DNA of 64,000 bases from Bactericera cockerelli (GCA_024516035.1 CM044967.1:11702092-11766091), one strand, 5' to 3'. Numbered from the stretch's first letter, positions 1 through 10,660 are shown. Notes: generated by a model from the sequence alone, not told the origin. Program-made: numbers and translations.

Positions 1-180
1 TTCTAAAGGCCAAATGAAAAGTCGGCAAACGATCATAGTTCAAAAGAAAAATACTTGAGCTTTATTGGATTCCGATGGATCATTGAAATTTACATGCAAT
101 TGTATGTTCTGTGAGCCTGAGTAGATATACCTAGTATGGAAAAGCTAGTGCAGGAATCCACGATTTCAAATTTTAATTAA

Positions 181-322
181 TAATAATAAAAATAATATCG
201 CCTTCTTTATACTACCCGATTGGACTGATGAGTCCCATTATTCCAACAGTAGACGCAGGCCATATGTGGTCAAAATCCTAAATGGGATGATAACTCGTCA
301 TGCCCCGCTGGGTTTCGAAATG
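181..322 (-). repeat. SINE family A, truncated copy
   Basis: Contains the family A tail (ATCGCC, TACTACCCGATT, TTATTCCAACAGTA, then a CCAAATGGGA-like motif) and the start of the head (GCTGGGTTTCGAAA). It breaks off before the rest of the tRNA-like head. Confidence 0.75.
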
Positions 323-420
323 TCTAGGAGTGCGAAGAAAACAATAATCTATGTAGAAAACATAATAGAAATGCAAGGAGCAACATCTATAGAAAGCGAT
401 TCAGTATGAAAAATTCTAAT

Positions 421-855
421 CAAACACCTCGGCCGAGGTATGAAGAACGCCTATACAAAGAAAGAAACAGCCGGCAGAGTGTAAGGTAAAGGAAAAACTA
501 ATAACCAATGAAAGATCCGAGAAATATTTAATAACATCGGGATGAATATCAGCCAGTGATCTTTTTCTTGTTTTAAATGAAGTGACTTGTACTGGCCCGA
601 TATGATGCTGCACAGCCCTAAAGTTGAACATAACTTATAGTCTGACTCGTGATATACATTTGTCAAGTAAGGAAATATCTTCTCCATGTTTACTGATTTG
701 TTGTTTATAGTTCTCATTTCAAGTACGCTTTTGTTTAACCCACTACAGACCATTGGAGTGATTAATTTAACAAAATATGGGTACAAGTTAAAGAGAAATG
801 CCGTAATGTCTTTTTCTTTGTATAGAGCGTTTTTCCACCTCGGCCGAGGTGTTTG
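421..855. mobile_element. 435-bp DNA element with 19-bp terminal inverted repeats
   Basis: The left end CAAACACCTCGGCCGAGGT (421-439) is the exact reverse complement of the right end ACCTCGGCCGAGGTGTTTG (837-855). Each end is itself largely self-complementary (ACCTCGGCCGAGGT). Flanks share only AT, so the target duplication is uncertain. Two overlapping minus-strand frames are open through most of the body, one of about 120 codons ending at 451 and one of 71 codons ending inside the left terminal repeat. Neither resembles a transposase I know. Confidence 0.6.
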
Positions 856-856
856 A

Positions 857-950
857 TGAAGTTATCTTGTATCCTTACATGAAGTTATCTTGTATCCCTT
901 ACATGAAGTTATCTTGTATCCCTTACATGAAGTTATCTTGTATCCCTCCT
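857..950 (+). repeat. Short tandem array, four 23-24 bp units
   Basis: Units start with TGAAGTTATCTTGTATCC at 857, 880, 904 and 928. The array sits directly against the right end of the 435-bp element. Confidence 0.9.
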
Positions 951-1070
951 CCTGGAGCTGGAAAGCTGAAGCACAAGAAAGAAACTACAAGAGGATGTCG
1001 TGGAGGTTATAACCCCGCGGTCTGATGAAACCACTAGTAAGTTAGTTAGTAAGCAGACAAGTAGTCACTG

Positions 1071-1255
1071 TGGCAGAGCGAGTTAGCGCGCTAGGCATTG
1101 CACACATGGTGACCTGGGTTCGATTCCCAGCGGGGAGGATTTTTTCTGCTCTGTACTTGGATGTTCGGGTCCACTCATACCTCGTGAGGAAAAATGAGTA
1201 GCTGCTTTAATGTGAAGCAGCGACCAGTGGCTGAATCTTAGGCAAAAAATAATAC
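1071..1255 (+). repeat. tRNA-derived SINE, family E
   Basis: Head with pol III-like A and B boxes: GTTAGCGCGCTAGGC and GGTTCGATTCCCAGC, spaced as in a tRNA. A tail with an AGCTGCTTTAATGTGAAGC hairpin follows, then A-rich sequence. No second clear copy is in the window. Confidence 0.65.
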
Positions 1256-1359
1256 AAGATATTGTAAATTAAAGTGGTAAAGTCCTATGATTCTGCGCTA
1301 CCCACTAAAATTGTGACATAATAACACAAAGAAAAAAGCATTATATAGTAAGCAGACAA

Positions 1360-1485
1360 AAATCTTACCAAGGAGTAGACCATTTGTCTGGTCAGTGGAT
1401 CATTAACAGGGGTAGACCAGTAGTGTGACTGAAATACTGCATCAGGTTTAGTGGATCAAAGCCAAGTAGTAGACCAGTAGCCTAG
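1360..1485. repeat. Diverged GTAGACCAGTAG minisatellite
   Basis: Degenerate repeats of AGTAGACCAGTAGTGTGACTG-like units (GGAGTAGACCATT, GGTAGACCAGTAG, AGTAGACCAGTAG). The same motif, reverse-complemented, recurs at 16160-16300 and 54840-54985. Confidence 0.5.
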
Positions 1486-2149
1486 CTCGGATGATTTTAT
1501 TATAAGGAGAATAATTTTAAGTAAGAAATAAATATCTCGATAATTTTTGGTTGAACTTTTCAGATAATTTTTTTGTATGTATCAAACTAGTTTTGACGCA
1601 GTTTAAGACTCAAATGTTTCATACAATATATTTTTTTTTAAACGTGCAGTTCTGTCCTAGATTTTGTCAATAGAAAAAAAGTCTACAAACATCCACCATA
1701 TTAATCAAATCACAATCTCATTGAGAGAGGTATACAGAGAAAAGTGAGAAGTTATATTAGATGCCTGAGAAGAGAAAAAAGATTCCGATAGTAAAAAGTC
1801 TGTGCCTAAAGTCTTATGGCCAAAGACGGTTAGACGGGTTAAAGTTTGAAAACTTGTTCTATGTGTTGTTGTACAGCGATTCAGTGCATATAAATTATAA
1901 CTATTGGCAGGTTTTGTCTTGTCAGGCGCAAAATATAATTGGATATGATTCAAAATACACTCTTTATATTTTTCAATTGACTTTCAGTGCTCCGTAAGAA
2001 AAAAGAAATGGAAGTGTAACGGCAGCGCTTTCAGACTTATCGGGATTTAACTGACGGCAGGCAGAAAGTTCCTCAGATGAAAATAATGTTTGTAAAGAGC
2101 AAAGTGATTAGAGCGATTTATTTTAGATGTATGTACTCTAGCAGTGAGT

Positions 2150-2420
2150 CGGCACTTCTTCTTCTTCTTCTTCTTTTACTTATTGCCTTTTTCCAAACTT
2201 ACTTGGGGTCAGCATCTGTTCCATGAATCCTTTCCTTCCACATCTTTCTATTTAATTCGTCCTATTTCCTTCATTTTTTTTCTCTTAGGTTTTCATCAAC
2301 TGTTTCTCACGATCTCATCTTTGGCTCTCTCTCTCTCTCTCCTCTCTCTGTGTCTTGTACCTACATACTACATAATACTTCCTTTCCTTCCAACGATGTG
2401 TACCTACTCTAGTCTCTAGT
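2150..2420 (+). repeat. CTT-headed interspersed repeat with CT-rich body
   Basis: (CTT)n is followed by TTTTACTTATTGCC, CTTGGGGTCAGC and a pyrimidine-rich body containing (CT)n. The layout (CTT)n-TTTTACT-GGGTCGAC recurs at 27900, and GGGGTCGGCTT occurs at 56530. The 91-codon open frame here is low-complexity pyrimidine sequence and is not taken as coding. Confidence 0.45.
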
Positions 2421-2539
2421 AATAGCTGATGATTCGACTACCTACCTCTACACCTAAAACTTATCCCAAGAAACTTTATGACGAAATCAATAAAATTAAT
2501 TAATGAGTGAAACGAAAGTTAACAGTATTTCCTCGTGTA

Positions 2540-2566
2540 CGCTCTCTCTCTCTCTCTCTCTCTCAC
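2540..2566 (+). repeat. (CT)n microsatellite
   Basis: About 13 CT units in an AT-rich setting. Confidence 0.9.
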
Positions 2567-2931
2567 CTCTCTTTCTATTCGAATTGAATACATCCAAATG
2601 GGACAACCCTTAGGGCCTTAGGGGAAAATCGACCCAAATATAGCAGCCGGCGGAGACCGCAACAACCAATATTGTCTTAGGATGATGCAAAATTTGAAAG
2701 ACAAATAAACAATTAATAAACGGAGCTGCATGTTTGGAAGGACAAATAAATAGGAGCGGAAGACAGGTCCTTGAGGTGGAACGGTCATGTTTATCTTCAA
2801 CCAATGAACAAGAATACAAGAGGAAGATGTACCCTTCAATATTTAACCACCTCTATCGAGTTTCACAAATTTCATTTAAGATGCACTAAAAATTTGAATT
2901 ATTTTAACACCTATATAATTGTAATACATCT

Positions 2932-3098
2932 TTAGTGGAAGGTAACCACCAGGCGAGTTAATGTTCAAAGATTTTCACCCTTAACCCTCAGACCATATTA
3001 TGTGGTCACAAACTCAAATTAATGAAGAAAAAATTCATGCACTAGGTGGAGATTCGAACCAACGGATCCACACTACCTGATTTAACCACTAGACACCT
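2932..3098 (-). repeat. SINE family D
   Basis: Family D tail (TTAGTGGAAGGTAACCACC, TAACCCTCAGA, TATGTGGTCACA) followed by a tRNA-like head read on the minus strand (GATTCGAACCAACGGATCC as B-box complement). Homologous to 25139-25310 and 59645-59831. Confidence 0.8.
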
Positions 3099-3109
3099 TT
3101 AAATTGACT

Positions 3110-4085
3110 ACAAGTGCACAGTTGGTAGAACCATTTTTTAGTTTTTTTGCATTGGTTGGCAAGGCCATTCCAACATAATTATGTGTGTTCATCACAAGAA
3201 CTCAAACTAACTTTGCATTACTAGGGACTCAAACACCATCTCTAGCTTATTACGAGTCCGCCACCTCATAAGTCAGTTCAAAACCGAATAGGGTATTCAA
3301 CATTATTGCGCTGGTACTATTTATCACTCTTTTGTCATTGTCCAAGTTCAACATTTTAGCACCAATAAACACTTGAGAACTTATTTTCGAAGGCATGTAC
3401 TCCGATGAAGAAGACATAGAGATGTCTTCTTCATCAGTTGAATGTCTTCTTCATCAGTTCATCAGAAGAAGACGTCAGTTTATGTATATACGACGTTCAT
3501 GAAAGATTGACTTTTCAGACAGAAATCAAGTTGTTCATGAAAGTCCCAATAAGGACGAATTTAAACTTCTTATTTTGCGGAATCTATAAATAATATCTAG
3601 TGGAAGTTACACGAGGCGGATATAACTAAAAGCTTTTTACAACCTCCCTAACCTCTCTATTTTTGCATGTAAATCTCTTGATATTTCCCTTTTAAATTAA
3701 TAAGGAAAGAAAAAATGAGATTTTTCATGTAATGATTTATGAAAATACATTGCTTTGATTCAATCTTCAATAAAAACAGAAAGACAATCTATTTAATTTA
3801 TTTATCTTAAGTGACAAGTGCCAATTTAGCCTTCCAATTGACAATAATGCTGTAATGTACCCTATACGGATAGTTAGCTGTCAACACTGTACGTTTGACA
3901 TTGCCATTTTAAAACTCATTCTAGCACTGTAATTTTTCAAGGCTCGATGCAGACAGCATTACAAATACGGCATCGCATTCATTATTGAAACAAGTGAAAA
4001 ACAAGGCTGTTATGATCATGCGACAAAATGTGACAAAAAATTAGTTTCCTCGATAAATTGAAAAATTACTTCAAGACGTTCTTTA
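3110..4085. other. No gene seen
   Basis: AT-rich sequence. At 3403-3475 there is a small cluster of direct and inverted GTCTTCTTCATCAGTT copies that could fold into a hairpin. Nothing else stands out. Confidence 0.6.
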
Positions 4086-4090
4086 TATTA

Positions 4091-4550
4091 GACTGTCGGC
4101 AATAGACATTGGCTTTCATTGAAATCAGCACGAGGTTCAACTTCCTAACAGTCAATACATAGTCTTCTTTCTTTGGTCCTTTGGCTAATCTTTTTCAAGG
4201 TTACAATTAAGCTCACAGAAACCCATAATAGGATTGGATTTTGCTTGTATTGGAATAATCAGTTTTATGTATCTACGAAAATTACCATATTGTTTTTGAG
4301 AATGATAATTACGTTGAACTTTATTTAACTGTCGCAAAGACATGGATTCTCATACGAGAATCAGCACAGTTTCACTTTCCTACAAACAATACATAGTCTT
4401 CTTTACTTGGTCTTTGGCTTCAATCCTTTTTCAGGTTACAGTTTAAGTCACATATTTCCAATGATGAGGATTGATTTTGTGTTTAATTGGATAATCATGA
4501 AACTTTTGTGTATCTACGATGATTACCTATATCTGTGATATAGTTTTGCA
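4091..4550. repeat. Diverged tandem duplication, period about 234 bp
   Basis: Two adjacent copies share AATACATAGTCTTCTTT (4154 and 4388), then TTTGGCT, TTTTTCA-GGTTACA, GGATTG-TTTTG and GTATCTACGA in the same order. Both are AT-rich and contain no frame worth naming. Confidence 0.75.
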
Positions 4551-4559
4551 ATTATTTTG

Positions 4560-7500
4560 TGATTTTTAATGACATCTTTCTAACATGTTTCAGTGGTCTT
4601 CTCAATGTACTGTGATTTTTATGCATTGTGCTTTTCAAAAATAAAAGCCATATTTATAGTTGAAATAATATGTTATACAGGAGGTAAAGTGTCAATCACA
4701 ATAATCAAGGGTGGTGTGGAAAAGAATAACGCAGATACTATCACCGTCAAGACATTATGTCTTATGTCAGTCAAATTCTTTTACTTCCTGAAAGAAAAAG
4801 ACTCACTCTCGGTAAATGTTTCTTTCTATAACACTCACGCTTCTCACAGTCTAAACTAAATTTGTGAAATTGAAATTGTCAACAGGACAAGTTATAAGTC
4901 TTTCAAAACAAATAAGAAAAAGAAAATAAACAAAGCTAGTGAAGAGATAATTTAGTGAGTGATATTGTTGTGTGAAGCTTTGAAATATTGGAAACGATCT
5001 ATTTAAAGCTGAATGAATGAGTAACAAGTTGAACAGATCTTGCGACGACACAGAGAAACCTGTTTCTTATTTATGAGAAGCTCCGTGACAATCTTGTGAG
5101 GACTGAGCTTGATAAATGATGATTAATTTACCAAGTCCTCAGCCTCGACAATAGATATGATCTTCACTTCGGTATTGCTCTTGATGAAATGCATTTCCAT
5201 TACTAATATTGTCTCATGCATTTCAAAGGAATGCTGATCTTCTTCCTATTTAAAGCCATACTGATTTTATCCTATTGGTCTTCAAGCTTCAAGCGCGGCA
5301 AGTCGACTTTGTTACCTATGTCCTAAGCTCGGATGTCTAGAGACACAACTTTCGGATGCAATGTTTTTTTTTATCTTTGTTTCATCATTTAGTCTACAAG
5401 AAAAATAGTTGTTCAAGTGATGGTTTTTTAATTATCTATTTGATATGTTTAGGGGAAGTAGTATGTCCATCTCATTTTCAGCTAGAGTAAACTTTGCATT
5501 CTTTCATTACTATGATTGATTTTGCACACAACTGCATACAAGTTGTATACCTATAGAACTTTTTGTAAAAAAATTTAGTAGTCATTTAAATAATAGTAAT
5601 TGGTAATAGTGACTAGCGTAACATCCATCTCCATTGTTACGCCACTATGTAATTGATATACGAGATAAACTTATTCCCATTATCATGAACTCAAAACTTT
5701 CTGATGATCAAGTACATTTTTTAGAAAGGAAACACAAGTTCACCTATAGCCGATTGTGCATCTGCTCCTGAATTTTACTTAGAATTCCAACTAAGACTGA
5801 AAGGTCTGTAAGGTTTTTTTTCTTCCATTTCCTTACTTTACATTATCGTTTGTGGATGAGCGTTGGAGACTTGTAGCAATTCTTTAAGGAATTCTTCGGG
5901 AAAAAAATAAATAAACTAGAAAGATGGAGTACACCGATAAATCTTGAAAAAATAAATGAGATTTTGAAAATGTTGCCTCTTGAACAAATATGTAATAATG
6001 AGTTTGAAGTGACGCTGTAAATACACAGCATAATATTTCGCCAACAATAACCGTCGCGTCGTAGGAAGTTCATAACCAGCAAATAATAAACAACTACAGA
6101 GCATGGTCATACCTGTGTCTACGCTGAACACAATAACACGACATCGTAAAAAATAATACAAATATCTGGAACTCGAATCATAAACTAGAACAACAGAACC
6201 ATCATAAATTGACCACTGTACAAGATCGTACAACATAATTTTCATTGTAACTGATTTAATTGGAGACAACATGGGCAATGGGCATTACTGTATTGAACCA
6301 CATTTAAGTAAGCTACTGAGTTTGAAAATAATATCATTGTAATAAATAGCAAAACAAACAAGCCAGAACGATCCATTGGAATTTAAATTAAAATATTTAA
6401 CAAGCACATTGTTAGGTCAAACTGGTAGCAGCCATTTGCTAATTGGGGTGGCTTATTAAATAGCAAAGGAGTTCGAATTCTAACTTTATGCTTACTGGTA
6501 ATTGTGGAACTATATGGTTTATGATAGAGTTCTTTAGAGTTAAGTGACAATTATGTACAAGTATATTGATACATGAACTTGCACTGCTATTAACTATTAC
6601 AACTCTCTATCCAATGAGAAAGTTCGATAGTCTTCGCTTATTTAGATATTAGATCCTACATATTACGTAGGCTATAAAATTTAGATGTGATGAGTCTCTT
6701 TGTCGTCATTGACAGTCTCAAGTTGTGAATTGCACAGTACCCAAATTGTATGTACCCATAATTATGTTGTGATGATACAACCTACAAAAAATCTTCGTCT
6801 TTTAGTATTAGTGTTTGATAAAAACATGAAAATTTACCCAGACTACGTAGGTACTCGTAAATAATATACATTTCAGAATTAACAGTATAAATAAATACTT
6901 ACAGTTAGAAAAAATATAAACATGAGATAACGACACAATGCAATTTCCAATATTATCCATACAACCTCATAGTTCCTAATAGACAGTTTTCTTTGCTCTA
7001 GCCAAGAAGTCTAATGTTACCACCCTACACAGGAAACAAAATAGATAACAAGAACACAACAAATTGGTTTGGGTGAAATTAGAAAATAAAAGTTGTGGAA
7101 AACAGAAACGAAAGTAGTGACCTAAATAAGAACGCAAGACAACGTTTTCTTAATGAAACGAAATGTGGATGGGGAGAGTGGAGAGGTGGGTAGGACTCAT
7201 GCATTTTTTATTTCAGCTTCAACATTTTCTACAAAATGTAATTTAATATCTTAAATAAACCTGAAGTAATTCAATTACAAGAAAACCCTAAATTCTGTGC
7301 TCTATTATTATTCACTGATAATGAAAAAAGCTCAAAATAGACGTAACGGCTGTTCTTATCAATTAAAAATACTCAATCAGAGTGTTGATGATGTAAGTTA
7401 ATTTGAAATAATTGTGAAGATAAAAACACTCGTTTTTTTTTGTTTTACTTATGTATATTTTATTTATTTTTAGATGTCCATTTCGCCAGTTATGGTAAAA

Positions 7501-7830
7501 TGAAATAAAGATTAATTTTAAAATTAATACAGGTAGTACTTATTAACTACAATAAAAAAATATGAAGTTGTGAAGTCCTCAAATAAATCAATTAAAACAA
7601 AAAATACATGTTTATTTTGAACCTATTGTAATTTCCATGTAATTAAATTAAAAAATAATCCATGTTTCCAGAAACATGAACCTAGGTATAATAATTATTC
7701 GAAATTATGATCTTGAAAAAGTATATTTTATTGAGCGGTTTTAATTCTCGTTTCAACTCACTTTACAATGTTCTGAGAATTATTTTATACTACATATTTA
7801 TTTATTTTCGTACCACATTATTGTATGTTT
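4560..7830. other. AT-rich region without recognised gene
   Basis: Several open frames of 66-120 codons occur (for example 5916-6278 minus and 4593-4859 plus), but they are dominated by AT-rich codons, lack domains, and often begin at non-ATG codons. No confident repeat family was recognised. Confidence 0.5.
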
Positions 7831-7837
7831 AATGGCA

Positions 7838-8475
7838 CAAGTATGTTTCGTGTCAATCAGCACATAGTCAATCTGAGTCATGTTTTCTTATCCAGTGATA
7901 CCAAAGCTTATGAATATTCTTGTCTATAATACTGGAACTCATAATTTTTTGTAAACGTAAATCTTATTATCCTTGTTCCAATTTCATTAATCATGTAAAC
8001 TATGAGGCTTCCAGAAAACTTCTTTCCAAATTTTAGCATTTCAGTCCCCCATAATGATTTTTATATCGTATGTAGGTAAAGTATAAAGTGCTCCTTCTAG
8101 ATCTTCATAGAATTTATCTTTCATTTCACCATTCTTGTCTTCAGTAGGAGATATGAAACTAATAGAATTCTGATATTGTTGAAACTAGCCATCATTCTTA
8201 ACCAGTACAATCTTTCATGAATGGGCTCAAACTTGATAAGATTTCCCCTTATCTTGCTTGGAGACCCCAAAAACAACACCAAATTCATGCTTACCGATTT
8301 TTGTTTTGGCTGTAATAGTAAGTATAGTTTTTTTTTTCCTAAAGACATCCTTTGTCAGGACATCTTGTCTCTTGTTTTGCAGGGCATCCATTTTATATTG
8401 ACAAGTTTCTTCATCCAGTATTTTCAAAGTCCCTGCTGCATACAAGGAGAGCACATTCCAGGTACCACATTTAAT
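7838..8475 (-). pseudogene. LINE endonuclease fragment (APE type, RTE-like)
   Basis: On the minus strand, three frames together follow the order of a LINE apurinic-type endonuclease. First is GTWNVLSLYAAGTLKILDEE at the start, then KHEFGVVFGV, GNLIKFEPIHERLYWLRMM and SFNNIRILL. These are followed by EDKNGEMKDKFYEDLE, IMGD*NAK (normally MGDFNAK) and TQIDYVLID. Frameshifts and stops make it dead. The similarity to RTE-clade endonucleases is from family knowledge. It ends about 700 bp before the repeat glycoprotein gene, and no reverse transcriptase follows. Confidence 0.75.
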
Positions 8476-8479
8476 CCAT

Positions 8480-9100
8480 GATCATTTTCCAGGTGAGAGA
8501 GTGGGACACTATCCAGAGACTGTCCGCTTTTCCAAAGCTAATAATTGATGTTCCACATCATTTGAGTATCTCTATCCTCTTTATCATGTGGGGGGTTAGC
8601 TCTATGATCAATATTGATCAACCCCCAACATGGAGGTCCCAGATTGGGTCCAAACAAGAATTGAAACATCAGCACTACCTGATTTTATGCTTCAGATCAC
8701 CATAAAAAAATGTCTCATTTCACTGGGCTATTATTAAGTAGGTTTTCCTCATCAATTTTTTAATTATATCATTGAAGGTCATTTTATTTGTTCACTAACC
8801 TAATAATTCTATGGACACTGCTTCTGTGCTTGTTTTAAAATTCACCGAAATCTCTACGAAAACCTTGTTTAATATGCAAGTACACTTAATTATAATTATT
8901 ATTTTTAATTAAAATAACGTTAAAGGTTTTACACCGAAAAAAATATATCAAATGATATCTGAGTATTAAAATCTTTGTTCTTTTTTCCTATGAAAGGTAA
9001 TTAAAATTCAAGCAATTACGAATACTTATACAAATCACGTATTTTAGTTTCCAAGAATTCATAACAGTCAAATCTCATAATGGTTTGACAGTAAAATTCT
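8480..9100. other. Upstream intergenic region
   Basis: AT-rich sequence between the LINE relic and the TATA box. A 75-codon open frame at 8478-8705 has no recognisable feature and does not start with ATG. Possible upstream control elements cannot be named. Confidence 0.5.
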
Positions 9101-9108
9101 AGAAACCA

Positions 9109-9116
9109 TATAAAAA
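9109..9116 (+). promoter_or_regulatory. TATA box of the repeat glycoprotein gene
   Basis: TATAAAAA lies 112 bases before the chosen ATG. A transcription start about 30 bases downstream would fall near 9140-9150, where ACAGTT resembles an arthropod initiator. This would give a 5' UTR of about 75 bases. The exact start is inferred. Confidence 0.6.
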
Positions 9117-9220
9117 CAGCAGCTCAAATTGAATTAGACTATTTACAGTTCAAAACGTCAAGACGATACAGTTAAAGTTTGATCAGTTTTCGTATACTTA
9201 CTAGAGTGTTAATTTCATCA

Positions 9221-9283
9221 ATGGCGACCAAAGTGCTGTGTGTTTTGCTGGGCCTTGCCCTGATCTGTCAGATGGTGTACAGT
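9221..9283 (+). other. Signal peptide coding segment of the repeat glycoprotein
   Basis: Residues 1-21: one basic residue near the N-terminus (K4), a hydrophobic run VLCVLLGLALIC, and small residues before the predicted cut (VYS|Q). This is a typical eukaryotic secretory signal. The only cysteines of the protein lie here. Confidence 0.85.
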
Positions 9284-10066
9284 CAAAATGCCACTGACGC
9301 TATTCTCACTGCTGACCTCTCGGCAGAGGATGTTGACCACGTGGCTCACAAATTAAAGACCAGGGATCTTGGCCCAGAGTTGTACGCAGAGTTGTTGGAC
9401 GATAATAACGCCACAGACCTAGCTCACAGCATAGCCGCCAGGGATGTGTCGGCTCAGTCAGACGATAATAACGCCACAGACCTAGCTCACATCATAGCAG
9501 CCAGGGATGTGTCGGCTCAGTCAGACGATAATAACGCCACAGACCTAGCTCACATCATAGCGGCCAGGGATGTGTCGGCTCAGTCAGACGACAATAACGC
9601 CACAGACCTAGCTCACATCATAGCGGCCAGGGATGTGTCGGCTCAGTCAGACGATAATAACGCCACAGACCTAGCTCACATCATAGCGGCCAGGGATGTG
9701 TCGGCTCAGTCAGACGATAATAACGCCACAGACCTAGCTCACATCATAGCGGCCAGGGATGTGTCGGCTCAGTCAGACGATAATAACGCCACAGACCTAG
9801 CTCACATCATAGCAGCCAGGGATGTGTCGGCTCAGTCAGACGATAATAACGCCACAGACCTAGCTCACATCATAACGGCCAGGGATGTGTCGGCTCAGTC
9901 GGACGATAATAACGCCACAGACCTAGCTCACATCATAGCAGCCAGGGATGTGTCGGCTCAGTCGGACGATAATAACGCCACAGACCTAGCTCACATCATA
10001 GCCGCCAGGGATGTGTTGGCACAGGTGGACGCTAAGAACGGCACAAACGCCACACTCCTGGAATAG
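9221..10066 (+). CDS. Secreted acidic repeat glycoprotein, ten 21-residue repeats, unknown family
   Basis: Single uninterrupted frame of 281 codons. I start at the ATG at 9221, although the frame stays open upstream, because this Met directly begins a signal peptide: MATK, then a hydrophobic core (VLCVLLGLALICQMVYS), with likely cleavage before QNATDA at residue 22. Residues about 22-59 form a diverged repeat-like leader (NATDAILTADLSAEDV, then KTRDLGPELYAELL). Residues 60-269 are ten head-to-tail copies of a 21-residue unit, DDNNATDLAHIIAARDVSAQ plus S; the first copy has HSI, the eighth IITA, and the last ends DVLAQV. A short tail, DAKNGTNATLLE, follows. Every unit has one N-A-T sequon, giving 13 sequons in all. 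The mature protein has no cysteine and about three net negative charges per repeat. The alternation of a DDNN loop with an ATDLAHIIAARDV stretch suggests short amphipathic helices (inference). It has its own TATA box and poly(A) signals. Function is unknown; a salivary, eggshell or other secretory-gland product is possible but not shown. Confidence 0.9.
   Translation: MATKVLCVLLGLALICQMVYSQNATDAILTADLSAEDVDHVAHKLKTRDLGPELYAELLDDNNATDLAHSIAARDVSAQSDDNNATDLAHIIAARDVSAQSDDNNATDLAHIIAARDVSAQSDDNNATDLAHIIAARDVSAQSDDNNATDLAHIIAARDVSAQSDDNNATDLAHIIAARDVSAQSDDNNATDLAHIIAARDVSAQSDDNNATDLAHIITARDVSAQSDDNNATDLAHIIAARDVSAQSDDNNATDLAHIIAARDVLAQVDAKNGTNATLLE
9398..10027 (+). repeat. Coding minisatellite, 10 x 63 bp, in frame
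   Basis: Ten 63-bp units begin at 9398, 9461, 9524, 9587, 9650, 9713, 9776, 9839, 9902 and 9965. Units are almost identical even at silent positions. Differences include the thirteenth codon (gcc, gca, gcg or acg), the second Asp codon in unit 4 (gac instead of gat) and the last Ser codon (tca, or tcg in units 8 and 9). No unit breaks frame. Confidence 0.97.
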
Positions 10067-10220
10067 AGCAACTCTCTCGACCTCGGCGCCTGTCTGGCTG
10101 CAGTTAAGGGCGCGTCTCAACTCCAGGAAACAATTATCAAAGAAAATTAATCCTCCTTTATAGTTTTTTTTTTTTTTTTTTTTTGGTAAATACATTGGGA
10201 ATATTTCTTTCTTCCATTTA

Positions 10221-10230
10221 AATAAATAAA
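10221..10230 (+). terminator. Overlapping AATAAA polyadenylation signals
   Basis: AATAAATAAA lies about 155 bases after the TAG stop, so cleavage would fall near 10240-10260. The 3' UTR also contains a T tract at about 10166-10184. Confidence 0.6.
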
Positions 10231-10284
10231 CTATTACCCTAAAAAATTCATGTTTTTCCTTTTTTGAGAGCTCCAATCAATGTT

Positions 10285-10660
10285 ATTATACAGGGTGTTT
10301 TTTTTTTAATTTGCCACCCCTAAAACCTCAAAATCCGTTAAGTTTTTGCAACAACACTAAACTGACGCGACACCACACGACTTTCCTTATCACTCGAAAA
10401 GAAGTCGAATTCTGCGACTGTTGACTCAATGGTAACAGTTAGCTAAAAATGAATGTCAAATTCATAATTGACAGTTCAAAATAATTGGATTTGATATTTC
10501 ACAACCCCCATCTAGGATGAAAAAAAAAAAAAGTTAGTCCAAGTGGGTCACGCAAAATACCGGTAAATTGGGGCCGCGTTCCAAGAAGTTCAAGATATCG
10601 AAAAAATGATCCGAGTAAACCCCTATTATTTTTATTCTAAGAAAATTTTGTTGTCTATTT
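10285..10660 (+). repeat. Interspersed repeat family F, partial copy
   Basis: Begins with TATACAGGGTGTTTT, and from about 10370 matches 16985-17275 in order: ACACGACTTTCCTTATCA, TGGATTTGATAT-TCACAA, CCCATCTAGGATGA, AAAATACCGGTAAATTGGGG and GTTCAAGATATC. No coding capacity was seen. Confidence 0.75.

Noticed and set aside
9398..10027. Regular array as a possible CRISPR
   Set aside because: Units are directly adjacent with no spacers, in frame, and inside a signal-peptide protein in a eukaryotic context.
9986..10276. 96-codon minus-strand frame overlapping the repeat glycoprotein gene
   Set aside because: Shadow of the coding strand plus a T tract translated as poly-Lys.
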